Shown here piece after piece: positions 10,273-21,188 of a stretch of DNA of 64,000 nt. The position numbers and the translations under genes are program-made. Numbering within the stretch: the first letter of the stretch is position 1; every line of letters begins with the position of its first letter. The notes under the pieces are model-generated. The model did no database searches. It saw only the letters and a list, made by a program, of their open reading frames with translations, and was not told where the DNA came from. The DNA lies in the NCBI RefSeq assembly GCF_963082655.1, contig NC_081552.1, positions 127,567,494 through 127,631,493 of the forward strand, in the 5' to 3' direction. Source of the DNA: Stomoxys calcitrans (taxonomy: Eukaryota; Arthropoda; Insecta; Diptera; Muscidae).

Positions 10273-11011
10273 TCATCAAAAATATCATCAAAATTCGGTG
10301 AAAATTTTATACCTTATACTCATATACTTCATACCGATCTGAACTATATACGACACGATGTCGAAAAGCCAAACATAAGTCACTGTGCCAAATTTCAGTG
10401 AAATCGGATTATAAATGCGCCTTTTATGGGGCCAAGACTTTAAATCTGGACCGATTTGGGCCAAGTTGCATAAACATGTTGAAAAGCCTAACACAAAGCA
10501 CTGTCCCAAATTTCGGCGAAATCGGATAATGAACGTGGCTTTTATGGGCCTTACACCATAAATCGGAGAATCGATCTATATGGCAACTATATCCAAATCT
10601 GGACCGATTTGAGCAAAATTAACGAAGGATGTCGATGGGCCTAACACAATTCACTGTCCCGAATTTCATCAAAATCGGATAATAAATGTGGCTTTTGTGG
10701 GCCTAAGACCCTTAACCGGAAGATCGGTCTATATGGGGGCTATATCAAGATATAGTCCGATATAGCCCATCTTCGAACTTAACCTGCTTATGGATAAAAA
10801 AAGAACCTGTGCAAAATTTCAACTCAATATCTCTATTTTTGAAGACTGTAGCGTGATTTCAACAGACGGACGGACATGTCTAGATCGTCTTAGATTTTTA
10901 CGCTGATCAAGAATATATATACTTTATAGGGTCGGAAATGGATATTTCGATGTGTTGCAAACGGAATGACAAAATGAATATACCCCCATCCGTCGGTGGT
11001 GGGTATAAAAA
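10273..11011 (+). mobile_element. DINE-1-like (Helentron-type) element, subfamily 2, truncated start
   Basis: It matches the full copy at 52062-53300. It has ~120-140-bp internal units with 'ggtctatatggcagctatatccaaatctggaccgat'-type cores (here written in parts), a shortened GGAC block (ACAGACGGACGGACATG), the line 'aatatatatactttatagggtcgg', and the terminal GGTGGTGGGTATAAAAA. The start with the GGCC palindrome is missing. Classification rests on the same layout as DINE-1: subterminal TATACCC/GGGTATA, a GTCY-type microsatellite and central satellite units. Confidence 0.75.
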
Positions 11012-11150
11012 TATAGATTTAAAATTGATATAATACATTAATTTAGTATTTAAAAATAAAAAATTTAATTATTAATATTGCAGGAAAAATGAGGAAAGCT
11101 CTTTTCTGAAAGTTGTAAAATTGCTTATGCTTTGAATGATCGAAGGTTTT

Positions 11151-12242
11151 TCAGAGACGTATTGTTGCAATGAAAAATTCTCTCTCTGAGTTCAGGCAGC
11201 TTATTCTCGGTGGTATAATTTTCATTCCTCTATTAGATCGTGCAAATTTAAGACGAGCGAAGAGATACCCATGTTCTTTCGTTTGGATAATTTTGTGAAG
11301 CAGAATTAGACTTCTAATATTTAGATAATTATTAAAGGATATATTAAAAACTGGTAGCGCAAATTGTGAAATACTTTCGTGACGTTTTCTATTAAAGATG
11401 TATCTGGTCATGTCATTGAAAGCAACAGTAAATGTGCGATTATCTTCAAAATCAGAGTTGTAGAAAACTTCGCAGCCATATAGATATGATTTTGCAAGCA
11501 GCATCCGGATTTGAAATGGTGTAGAGAGGCGGAATGACCACAGATTACGCAGCATTCCATAAACTTCGCCAAGATTTTTACTGATGAGATTAGTCCAGGT
11601 TAAATTGCAGTTAAAAGTTAAACCCAAGTTACAACCAGTTTCAACTCGTGGTATTGAAGTGTTATTAAGATGTACAATTAAATTATCCAGGATAGCTAGT
11701 TTACGTCTATGAATTACGAGTAGTTTCGACTTTGATGGGCTTATGCAAAGTTTATTATTTTTTGCTCAGTTATAAACTTGATTCAAGTCATAGTTTATAT
11801 CAGATACACATTTTTGAATACCGCTTATTTTTGTAACAATATATAGCTGCAGATCATCAGCATACATTTGTGTTTTAGAGTAAGCTAAAACATCCGGAAG
11901 ATCGTTTATATAAATGGAGAACAGTAGAAGGCCAAGAATGGATCTTTGGTGAACGCTTTTGGATAGTTCAAGAAGACTGGAGCAACGACTTTCGGTCACT
12001 ACCGCTTGTGCTTTTTGTGACAATATATGTTATAGCATAAGTTTACAAGCGGTATGAGAAAAAGAAAATATTTTTGCAGTTTTAATATCAGAATATAATG
12101 ATGAACGGTATCAAATGCTGTACTGTGGTCCAAAAGAAGTAAGAACGACACCATTTTGTCATCCATGTTTTAGCAAAGGTTTTCACGAACATCTAACAAA
12201 GTGGTGCAGCACCTTCTTTTCTTCCGGTATCCAGATTGTCTG
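11151..12242 (-). pseudogene. Non-LTR RT relic, distal part, split by LTR element
   Basis: Minus-strand frames encode QSGYRKKRRC (about 12205-12235), a truncated AFDTVHH strand, SILGLLLFSIYINDLP and MYADDLQLY (near 11860; YADD catalytic pair). The thumb and C-terminal block follows (11151-11627; GLTFNCNLTW, VYGMLRNLW, YLYGCEVF, ARYIF-like). Several stops break it. Its upstream half is at 21189-21580, and the break point coincides exactly with the LTR-element borders. Clade not assigned. Confidence 0.85.
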
Positions 12243-14068
12243 TGTAATGGTATTTTCTGTATTAGAGAAATAAAATTTCCAAGTTTATGATGACATGAGA
12301 AACAGCACGTTATTTGGCTAGGACTCGCCGGTATGGGTAGGGTTCTTTTTCTCATTCTCATCTAAAGGACCATTTACAGGAAAAATTTAAACGTGCAACC
12401 TAAAAGCGGACGGACTTTTGACCACTGAAACTAAAAACAAACAAAAATAGGGTCGTAGCATTGCTTGAGATCATCCGGTGTTACAGATCTCTAAGCCCAC
12501 TCACACCAATGTTCCTTGACTCCATAATATCTTTTAAAGGAACCCCGAAAATTCTATCCCTTATGGCTCTCTTTAGATTTCAATAAGTTTTCTACTCCAT
12601 TTTAATACTTAGATGTTCGTAATAGTTTATTTTAAACAACAATCATATTCGTAGGAAAAATGTATATGCTTATACCATGGTTTATATAAAGAAAAATAGA
12701 TCAGGTAAAAATATGAAAAAGTGAAAAAAAATAACAACAAAAAAATATAGTAACGAAAATTATAAAGCTAATGGCCGTAAATAATTATTTCGAAATTCAA
12801 AACCACAATTCGTACTTAATTTAATCATATGTCTTACATACTAGGACTTACCCATTCACTAAGCGCTGCATAGGCCTCTGCAATCACCAACGATGAATGG
12901 AAACTTAGTTTAATAAATATAAATGGTAATGGGTGTATACTACGAAATAAATATATAGACCAACACTCAAATAAAAACAAATTATGGACAAAAAAATGTC
13001 GTCAAATTACAACAAGATTTACAAATGGTAACAAATTATTTCTTAATTATTTGATAATTAAAGGAAATTAATTAGAAAAATTAAGAATAAAAAAAATATG
13101 GATGAAAGTTGAGTAATAACACGATACAACACACGTGGGGTGGAATAACCCAAACGTGTACAAGACAAAAATGTAAACGATCAATTGCTTCGATTTCAAC
13201 TTTGTTTTTCGGCACAAAGTTTGTAGCACATCTAAATCCCAAAAATGTCAAGGTGGTTGATATCAATTTTACCGGGAGTATTTAGAGTTGATGGCATGAA
13301 ATTACAAAGGGGGTCAATCAAAGGCCCATCATGCCTCAAATCTTTCTCAGTGTACTAGCTGGACAAATAAAAAAATCTCACAAAAATCCAAGAATTCATA
13401 AAACCCACTGGGTAGACCTCAATAGAAAAATTGCTCAATCGCAAATATTATTCCGCCTTGATTTGAAATAAATGTGACTAGACACCGATCTAGACCGTTA
13501 CTCGGAGTAAACTTCTCCCTCCTTTTGTCTATTAGCAAACAATTTACGTATGTCCGTCACACAACCTTTTAACTCAAAACCACCTTGATAAAAAATTGTA
13601 TGATTAAGCCTTGAGTTTCATCACCAGTCTCGTTCCCTTAACAGAAACTCTTCTTTAATTGTCATTAATAGTCTTTAATAAAAACGCAAGAAGAAAGAGA
13701 AGTGAAAAGGAAAAAAACAAGAGGAATGTTATAGAAATGAATCTTGTCTTAAATATCAGCCTATCATTCGCATTAGACTACTCCCACTCCCCATTCATCA
13801 AAGCATACACAAGAGAGTAACAAACAAAAACAAGAACATTAAACAGATCGAATCATCGGACTCTCTTCCACAACTATTGAAATAAAGTGGGTGGCAAAGA
13901 GGGGGGGGGGGGGGGGGGGGGTATGCAATGGTTGAGTACAGAATAAATTCCAAAACAATGGAAAGTGGAGAGCGGAGACCAAAGTTGATTATTTTTATCA
14001 TGCTATTATTGCAGAATTCAATTACCTACTTATAATCCGAAAAATGCATAGGGAAGGAACCCATCACA
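12243..14068 (-). repeat. 3' LTR (1826 bp)
   Basis: It begins TGTGATGGG and ends CATTACA in element orientation, and is almost identical to the 5' LTR. Contains a run of 21 C (element strand) at 13901-13921 versus 28 in the other LTR. The short frames inside (13081-13266, 13798-14001) recur in the other LTR and look like chance. Confidence 0.93.
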
Positions 14069-14072
14069 AAGC

Positions 14073-14177
14073 AGTCAATCTTCCTTTATTAAAGGCCGTC
14101 AAACCGCGCCAGAAATACCCACGTATATAATAAACATAAGGCCTATATAAACGGTTCTTAATAAAGAAGGGTTGACT
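14073..14177. repeat. Inverted repeat between pol and 3' LTR
   Basis: Arms 14073-14092 and 14158-14177 match in inverted orientation at 17 of 20 positions, separated by 65 bp. Just inside the 3' LTR border, the element-strand purine-rich AAAGGAAGA (left arm) is the only plausible polypurine tract, set about 12 bases from the LTR, which is unusual. Confidence 0.7.
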
Positions 14178-14189
14178 GGAAAGGGTGAT

Positions 14190-17100
14190 TTAACTATGCT
14201 CGCTTGGTTTCAAATCTTTTCCATGGTATGTACCAATTACGTTGCCCTCCAAATCGGATATCTTATAATAGCAGTTACCTACTTTCTTAATTATTCTACA
14301 TCTAAGAAACTTCGGCGCTAATTTCGCATTATATTTCTCCGATTTCTTACTTAAAGTAAAATTCCGTCTATACACCTCATCACCTTCCTTATATTCGATA
14401 GGGCGGGATCTCAAATTGTAATGCCTGCTATAATTGTCGTATGCGTCTCTCATATGTTGCCCTACTTTCTGCCAAATTATCTGCAATTTATCTGAATGTT
14501 CGATGTTCTCACCTATTTCCAAATTTCCTAAATTCCGTAATAAATCGTAGGATTTAGCATGAGTCACCATCTGATTGCCAAATAATACATAAAATGGTGA
14601 GAATCCTATGCTTGTGTGAACCATACTGCGCAGAGCAACAGCCATATCGCTAAGGTGATTGTCCCAGTCACGTTGATCACATTTCAGGTACGATCGAATA
14701 CCAGCCAGTATTGAACGGTTGAGTCTCTCCGCTGAGTTCGATTGAGGGCTGTAAACGGCCGTAAAAATATGCTTTATGCCATACTTGGACATCAGGTTTG
14801 AAAAAAGAATGGATTTGAATTGTGACCCATTATCTGTCACAACAAATTCGGGGACACCGAAAGTGTTAAAAATCTGGGTCTCCAAAAACTCGTATATCTC
14901 ACCAGCGGTAAATTTCCGTATCGGCCTCACAAAGGGATATTTCGTAAAATGATCAAGCACCACAAAAATGCCGATGTTCCCATTTCTTGACCATGGATAG
15001 GGTCCCAAAAAATCCATATACAGCCTTTGGAATGGACGTTCCGATTTAATTTGGTCCCCTATCAAAGGTCTAAGAATTACGTTTGGTGATTTGGACTGAC
15101 TACAGATTTCACATTTCGAAATGAAGTCCTTTACTTGAAGGGCCATCTTTGGCCAAAAAAAATTACGACGAAGCTTGTGCAGCGTCTTCCCAACTCCTCC
15201 ATGCATCGATGTTGGTGGGCAATGAGCTCTTCGAATAACATCCTCTGTAAGACTCTCAGGCACCCATAGTTTCCATTGGGAAATTTCGTCAAAAGGTTCC
15301 GTGGGCGAGAATTGTGTCCTCCTATAAATGTACTTATCCACCACTTGTAAATCTGGTGTAGAGTTACTCCCTTGGACTCTAGCTCGAAGACTACTATATT
15401 GCTCATCATCGAAAGCCGGAGAACCTAAATCAAGCTCGGGTTCCACCAAGTCCTTGGTGATAGCATCGACGGACATTCTCGACAAAACATCAGGAACAGT
15501 ATTTAGTGAGCCTCTACGGTGCTCAATCGTAAAGTCGAAACGTTGAAGCTTTAGAGACCAACGCGCGAGTCTTCCGTTTAAGTCGGCTTGACGCATAAGC
15601 CATCGAAGACTCGCGTGGTCCGTAACAATCTTAAACGGCAAACCTTCAACGTACTCTCTAAACTTCTCAACACATTTAACCGCTGCCAAGCACTCAAGCT
15701 CTGTGATGGAATAATTTCTTTGAGCTCTGTTAAGCTTGAACGAGTAGAAAGCGATAGGTCTTTCGATACCCTCTTCGTTCTCCTGTGCCAATACCCCTCC
15801 AATGCCCACTGTCGAGGCATCACACTGAATTACAAACGGCTTGGTGAAATCAGGTGTAATTAATACGGGCGCTGAAGTTAAGCACTCCTTCACAGCATCA
15901 AAGGACCGCTGGGCCTCCATTGTCCAAGTAAATTTGACCTTCTTCCCTGTCAAATCTGAAAGAGGTGCCGTCAGAGTCGAAAAATTATCGATAAATCGCC
16001 TATACCAACTCGCAAGGCCAAGAAATCGGCGAACTTCGCGAACTGATCTTGGGGCCTGTAAATCTCTAATCGCAGATACCTTGCTGGGGTCCGTCTTTAT
16101 CACACCATTCCCAATAACATACCCGAGATATCTCACCTCCCTAAGGCACCATTTACACTTAGCTATATTAAGTGTTAATCCTGCCTTACGAAGAAGAAAT
16201 GCAACATCAGCAAGCAGTTTCATGTGATCTTCAAAGTTCTGGGAAAACAATAATAAGTCATCCAGGTAGATGAAGACGCGATTCCTTAGATCTGCAGGTA
16301 TCGCCAGGTCCATAAGCCGGCTCATTGTCTGAGGGGCATTCGTCAAACCAAAAGGCATTACCTTAAACCTGTAGAGGGGCCGGTTCGGAACAGTAAAGGC
16401 TGTCATATCGCGAGATTCCAGAGACAGGGGAATTTGCCAAAAGGCGTTTTTTAGGTCCAACGATGTGATAAATTCCGCCTTCGGTAGTCGTGATAAGATG
16501 TTATCAATTTTGGGTTGAGGGTAAGCGTCTCGAATGGTGACGGCATTCAGTTTCCGAGAGTCTAAACAAAGACGCACCTTCCCGTCCTTCCTCACTAGCG
16601 TCACGGGACTACTCCAGGGACAATTCAGAGGAGCCTGCTCAATTACCCCCAAGTCCAACATGCGGTCTACCTCGTCATGTATCAGTTTCTCTATCGCCGG
16701 GGAAACTGAGAAATACCTTTGCTTTACTGCCCTTGCATCCCTTTCAACCTCTATAACATGTTCTATCAAAGTGGTCCTTCCGAGGCCATCATGTTCAAAT
16801 GAAGGAAATAATGCAATGGTACGTCTTAATTTATCCGCCTCCTGAGAATTGAAATCATGAGTCAAATGCCCCCCTGTTTCAGGTGTAGCTCTCACATCCA
16901 ACTGAGATATTTCCATATTCAAAAGTCCAAAGGCCCTCACAAAATCAATGCCGAGGTACAGATCGTCCTTCAAGTCTGGTATAATATAAATCCTAAGATC
17001 TCGATATATGTCACGGAAAAATACTTTGGTGTCCACATAGCCAAAAATTCTATATTTAGAACCTCCTGCAGCCGAGACCCAGTCATTCAAGCGTTTATAT

Positions 17101-17522
17101 ACAAAATCGGTGTTCAGCAAAGTCTTCGCAGCATTTCCTGATATACAGGTAATCGTAGCGCCGGTATCGACAAGTCCTACCAAATTCATATCAAATAAGT
17201 TCAGTCTTACATACGGTCTAGTGTCACTATCAACAGAATTGAATGCGGCTACTGATCTCAAAAGACGTTTTCTATCAACCATGACCCGTTTCCAAAAATT
17301 CCGGAGGCGCAAAGTATTCCGTGCCGGGCGTTGCCTGATGTAACTATAAACCGATGGTGTCTCGGGGGACTCACCGAAAATCCTACTACGTACCTGTTGG
17401 TATCTTAAAAGTCTTTCGTGGTAAGGTAAAATAGGTCTTAATGTCGGTAGTTCATTGTCAAGATAATTGTGGTTGTCACAAGTCTGGGTAGATTTAAATA
17501 AGGTCGGATGGGAAGAGTCTAT
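14190..17522 (-). CDS. pol: Pol polyprotein: protease, RT, RNase H, integrase
   Basis: The frame is open from the end of gag (17522) to the stop at 14190. The first ~70 codons have no ATG, and a TTG codon lies at 17312. Counting from 17312: aspartic protease DTGA (49-52); RT with LDLKNAF (285-291) and YLDD (349-352); RNase H acidic residues D498, E538, D565 and D608; integrase zinc finger H697, H704, C734, C737; catalytic D767, D827 and E862 (DD35E); then a C-terminal GPY/F-like region. No internal stop was seen and all catalytic residues are present, so the enzyme set is likely functional. The Gypsy order (integrase after RNase H) is clear. Expression is probably as a Gag-Pol fusion. Confidence 0.93.
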   Translation of the reverse strand: MDSSHPTLFKSTQTCDNHNYLDNELPTLRPILPYHERLLRYQQVRSRIFGESPETPSVYSYIRQRPARNTLRLRNFWKRVMVDRKRLLRSVAAFNSVDSDTRPYVRLNLFDMNLVGLVDTGATITCISGNAAKTLLNTDFVYKRLNDWVSAAGGSKYRIFGYVDTKVFFRDIYRDLRIYIIPDLKDDLYLGIDFVRAFGLLNMEISQLDVRATPETGGHLTHDFNSQEADKLRRTIALFPSFEHDGLGRTTLIEHVIEVERDARAVKQRYFSVSPAIEKLIHDEVDRMLDLGVIEQAPLNCPWSSPVTLVRKDGKVRLCLDSRKLNAVTIRDAYPQPKIDNILSRLPKAEFITSLDLKNAFWQIPLSLESRDMTAFTVPNRPLYRFKVMPFGLTNAPQTMSRLMDLAIPADLRNRVFIYLDDLLLFSQNFEDHMKLLADVAFLLRKAGLTLNIAKCKWCLREVRYLGYVIGNGVIKTDPSKVSAIRDLQAPRSVREVRRFLGLASWYRRFIDNFSTLTAPLSDLTGKKVKFTWTMEAQRSFDAVKECLTSAPVLITPDFTKPFVIQCDASTVGIGGVLAQENEEGIERPIAFYSFKLNRAQRNYSITELECLAAVKCVEKFREYVEGLPFKIVTDHASLRWLMRQADLNGRLARWSLKLQRFDFTIEHRRGSLNTVPDVLSRMSVDAITKDLVEPELDLGSPAFDDEQYSSLRARVQGSNSTPDLQVVDKYIYRRTQFSPTEPFDEISQWKLWVPESLTEDVIRRAHCPPTSMHGGVGKTLHKLRRNFFWPKMALQVKDFISKCEICSQSKSPNVILRPLIGDQIKSERPFQRLYMDFLGPYPWSRNGNIGIFVVLDHFTKYPFVRPIRKFTAGEIYEFLETQIFNTFGVPEFVVTDNGSQFKSILFSNLMSKYGIKHIFTAVYSPQSNSAERLNRSILAGIRSYLKCDQRDWDNHLSDMAVALRSMVHTSIGFSPFYVLFGNQMVTHAKSYDLLRNLGNLEIGENIEHSDKLQIIWQKVGQHMRDAYDNYSRHYNLRSRPIEYKEGDEVYRRNFTLSKKSEKYNAKLAPKFLRCRIIKKVGNCYYKISDLEGNVIGTYHGKDLKPSEHS

Positions 17523-18856
17523 TTTTTCGAGCGGTATCCGCTCGCAAATCCGTTTCCCGAACCCTTACAATTGTCACAGTTAGGCTTCACAACGTTCTCG
17601 GCACCACAGCCGTAACAGAAGAGCGTTCTCTCTTCTACACAATCTATGAAACGGTGGCCGATCTTCCTGTAGTTCCAACATATCACTTCTTTGACCTTAC
17701 TAATCTCCTGCACGGACGAAGGCATGGAATCGAAATCAATATCACATTCAACCTCTTTCACCTGTTTCTGAAACTGACGCGTACTCCTATCCTGCTCAGT
17801 AAGAAGAACTTCGCGTCTCAACACAAGCGACCTCAAGTGATCTACAGAGGAAATAGTAACATAGAACAACTCCTTTCTTAATTGCGGCCTTAAATTACGG
17901 ACTAACATTTCGGTCATCTCTGTCTCAGAAAGTGGTTTTCTCAATCTATCACACAACTGGAGGATAGAGGTGTAGTAACTCTCAAAACTTTCACCTAATT
18001 GCTGTTTGCGGTCACGTATCATCTCTAAAATATCACTATCAGACAAATGGTCTGCAAAATGCATTCTAAGTGCTCTGCAAAGGGGGCCCCAAGTCACATG
18101 AGGTACGATCGCCCTATACCGCCAATACCATTCTCTTGCACGACCTACCAAAAAAATGTGAAAGTAGTCACACACTGGCTGAAAATCTCCACCCAAATTA
18201 TCACAAGTCAGAGTTTGGATTATAAACAAAAATTTCCCAACCGGAAATGTCGAGGAATCCCCATCGAACCTAATATTCCACCCGTTAAGTATGGCAGATA
18301 TTTTGCTGCTATTCGTCAGCAATGCCGGGGGTTGAAGTGAAGGCACACCATAATGTGGATTTTGAAAATTCAGACCAACTGAAGCCGTAGGCTGGGGTTG
18401 AATGGGATGAATCGTCTGCCTAGGCCAATCCGGTTCATTATTTAAGCTAAGCTCGTTTAATTTCTGCGAAAAACGTTCAATCATTTCACGTATAGCCGAT
18501 ATCTCCCCACGTAATTCCTCTGTCGCCGACGCATTTGGCGATGTATCGTTTCTATTAACAACGGTAGAGTGTCGAATCTCACTTTCATTTGGACCAAAAT
18601 GAGAATTTGGAGGAGCATTCCTCCTCATATTTCGGGTTTGTACACCCGTATTACCACTATGCGAATTATAATCTGGTACGTTGTAAATTGAAAGTGAACT
18701 ATTGTTCACGTGTGCCTGACATGCAGGGCATTCAGGTCTAGTCTCCAAATACTTAATTAAACATTCCTGGTGAAAATGATGTCTGCATCTTGTAGATAAC
18801 ATTGGCCTCAAATTATCTAAGGCATTAGAACAGATTTTGCAAATTGATTGATTCAT
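17519..18856 (-). CDS. gag: Gag polyprotein with N-terminal RING-H2 finger
   Basis: 445 codons from ATG at 18856; an upstream in-frame ATG at 18886 is possible. Residues 6-46 form a full RING-H2 pattern (C6, C9, C24, H26, H29, C32, C43, C46). A low-complexity Asn/Ser/Pro region and a short coiled-coil-like stretch follow. Next is a retrotransposon capsid domain (FLFIIQTLT, AREWYWRYRA, SFESYYTSILQLCDRLRKPL, LVRNLRPQLR). Near the C-terminus is a zinc-knuckle region: CWNYRKIGHRFIDC, where the usual second Cys is Tyr, then CYGCG...CDNC. Gag assembles the particle and packages RNA. The RING could recruit ubiquitin machinery, but that is inference. The stop TAG is preceded by six A bases, where pol appears to be entered by a -1 shift. 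Confidence 0.9.
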   Translation of the reverse strand: MNQSICKICSNALDNLRPMLSTRCRHHFHQECLIKYLETRPECPACQAHVNNSSLSIYNVPDYNSHSGNTGVQTRNMRRNAPPNSHFGPNESEIRHSTVVNRNDTSPNASATEELRGEISAIREMIERFSQKLNELSLNNEPDWPRQTIHPIQPQPTASVGLNFQNPHYGVPSLQPPALLTNSSKISAILNGWNIRFDGDSSTFPVGKFLFIIQTLTCDNLGGDFQPVCDYFHIFLVGRAREWYWRYRAIVPHVTWGPLCRALRMHFADHLSDSDILEMIRDRKQQLGESFESYYTSILQLCDRLRKPLSETEMTEMLVRNLRPQLRKELFYVTISSVDHLRSLVLRREVLLTEQDRSTRQFQKQVKEVECDIDFDSMPSSVQEISKVKEVICWNYRKIGHRFIDCVEERTLFCYGCGAENVVKPNCDNCKGSGNGFASGYRSKK

Positions 18857-19333
18857 TTTCCTTTTTTTGATTATTAAATAGTTCATAAATCGATTCGAAA
18901 TCTTTGAGAAGCCATAAGGGGATGGAAATGGAAAGGTATACACATATATACGTTTCTTTGTTTTGGCAATGCTATAACTCTAAATGTAATTAAATGGCTG
19001 ATTGCTTGCAATCATTATACCTCTTTCATAATCGAGTTGGATATTCGTAGCCTTCTTAGAAATGCTATGGTATTCTCCGAACCAAACCGGAAGAGATAAC
19101 AGATGAGAAATCAGAATGGGCTATTGTAGCTAATCAAAATAATAGAAATCGGACTAGTATAAAAGGCTTGCAAAGGTCTAGGTAAACAGTTATCTATAAA
19201 ACTTTTATCCAGCAATTCTCTAAGAAAGTTCAAATATACGGTCCAAATTTCTAAAGAGGAAAAAAAAAGCCGGAAAGAACAACAGGTAACAAGGTGGAGT
19301 TATAGAGTTTACTGATTTTATTGTCCTATCACG

Positions 19334-19351
19334 GCCCCACGTTGGGCGCCA
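19334..19351 (-). promoter_or_regulatory. Primer binding site, tRNA-Lys type
   Basis: In element orientation TGGCGCCCAACGTGGGGC starts four bases inside the 5' LTR. It is complementary to the 3' end of the fly tRNA-Lys(CUU), including CCA. Confidence 0.9.
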
Positions 19352-19355
19352 TTTC

Positions 19356-21008
19356 TGTAATGGTATTTTCTGTATTAGAGAAATAAAATTTCCAAGTTTA
19401 TGATGACATGAGAAACAGCACGTTATTTGGCTAGGACTCGCCGGTATGGGTAGGGTTCTTTTTCTCATTCTCATCTAAAGGACCATTTACAGGAAAAATT
19501 TAAACGTGCAACCTAAAAGCGGACGGACTTTTGACCACTGAAACTAAAAACAAACAAAAATAGGGTCGTAGCATTGCTTGAGATCATCCGGTGTTACAGA
19601 TCTCTAAGCCCACTCACACCAATGTTCCTTGACTCCATAATATCTTTTAAAGGAACCCCGAAAATTCTATCCCTTATGGCTCTCTTTAGATTTCAATAAG
19701 TTTTCTACTCCATTTTAATACTTAGATGTTCGTAATAGTTTATTTTAAACAACAATCATATTCGTAGGAAAAATGTATATGCTTATACCATGGTTTATAT
19801 AAAGAAAAATAGATCAGGTAAAAATATGAAAAAGTGAAAAAAAATAACAACAAAAAAATATAGTAACGAAAATTATAAAGCTAATGGCCGTAAATAATTA
19901 TTTCGAAATTCAAAACCACAATTCGTACTTAATTTAATCATATGTCTTACATACTAGGACTTACCCATTCACTAAGCGCTGCATAGGCCTCTGCAATCAC
20001 CAACGATGAATGGAAACTTAGTTTAATAAATATAAATGGTAATGGGTGTATACTACGAAATAAATATATAGACCAACACTCAAATAAAAACAAATTATGG
20101 ACAAAAAAATGTCGTCAAATTACAACAAGATTTACAAATGGTAACAAATTATTTCTTAATTATTTGATAATTAAAGGAAATTAATTAGAAAAATTAAGAA
20201 TAAAAAAAATATGGATGAAAGTTGAGTAATAACACGATACAACACACGTGGGGTGGAATAACCCAAACGTGTACAAGACAAAAATGTAAACGATCAATTG
20301 CTTCGATTTCAACTTTGTTTTTCGGCACAAAGTTTGTAGCACATCTAAATCCCAAAAATGTCAAGGTGGTTGATATCAATTTTACCGGGAGTATTTAGAG
20401 TTGATGGCATGAAATTACAAAGGGGGTCAATCAAAGGCCCATCATGCCTCAAATCTTTCTCAGTGTACTAGCTGGACAAATAAAAAAATCTCACAAAAAT
20501 CCAAGAATTCATAAAACCCACTGGGTAGACCTCAATAGAAAAATTGCTCAATCGCAAATATTATTCCGCCTTGATTTGAAATAAATGTGACTAGACACCG
20601 ATCTAGACCGTTACTCGGAGTAAACTTCTCCCTCCTTTTGTCTATTAGCAAACAATTTACGTATGTCCGTCACACAACCTTTTAACTCAAAACCACCTTG
20701 ATAAAAAATTGTATGATTAAGCCTTGAGTTTCATCACCAGTCTCGTTCCCTTAACAGAAACTCTTCTTTAATTGTCATTAATAGCCTTTAATAAAAACGC
20801 AAGAAGAAAGAGAAGTGAAAAGGAAAAAAACAAGAGGAATGTTATAGAAATGAATCTTGTCTTAAATATCAGCCTATCATTCGCATTAGACTACTCCCAC
20901 TCCCCATTCATCAAAGCATACACAAGAGACTAACAAACAAAAACAAGAACATTAAACAGATCGAATCATCGGACTCTCTTCCTCAACTATTGAAATAAAG
21001 TGGGTGGC

Positions 21009-21039
<31 letters not shown>

Positions 21040-21188
21040 GGTATGCAATGGTTGAGTACAGAATAAATTCCAAAACAATGGAAAGTGGAGAGCGGAGACC
21101 AAAGTTGATTATTTTTATCATGCTATTATTGCAGAATTCAATTACCTACTTATAATCCGAAAAATGCATAGGGAAGGAACCCATCACA
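19356..21188 (-). repeat. 5' LTR (1833 bp)
   Basis: Same termini as the 3' LTR; the 7-bp length difference is explained by the C-run (28 residues at 21014-21041). Substitutions were seen at about 20787, 20930 and 20986. The element promoter should lie here, but no core element could be pinned down. Confidence 0.93.

Larger units (their letters stand above)
12243..21188 (-). mobile_element. Ty3/Gypsy LTR retrotransposon, apparently complete
   Basis: 8946 bp. It is bounded by direct LTRs 19356-21188 (5') and 12243-14068 (3'), each TG...CA on the sequence strand, and flanked by the 4-bp target duplication TCTG (12239-12242 and 21189-21192). Inside are a tRNA-Lys primer site, gag, pol (protease, RT, RNase H, integrase in Gypsy order) and a short 3' leader with an inverted repeat. 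No envelope frame. I saw only three substitutions plus a homopolymer length change between the LTRs, so the insertion is recent. Long LTRs and the tRNA-Lys primer recall the Osvaldo/Ulysses group, but this assignment needs a tree. Confidence 0.93.

Noticed and set aside
12170..12361. 63-codon frame shared with 19220-19474
   Set aside because: It is a chance frame crossing the LTR border, because the LTR is duplicated. Not a gene.
13798..14001. Pro-rich frame in the LTR
   Set aside because: Produced by the poly-G tract of the LTR and not conserved in frame in the other LTR.
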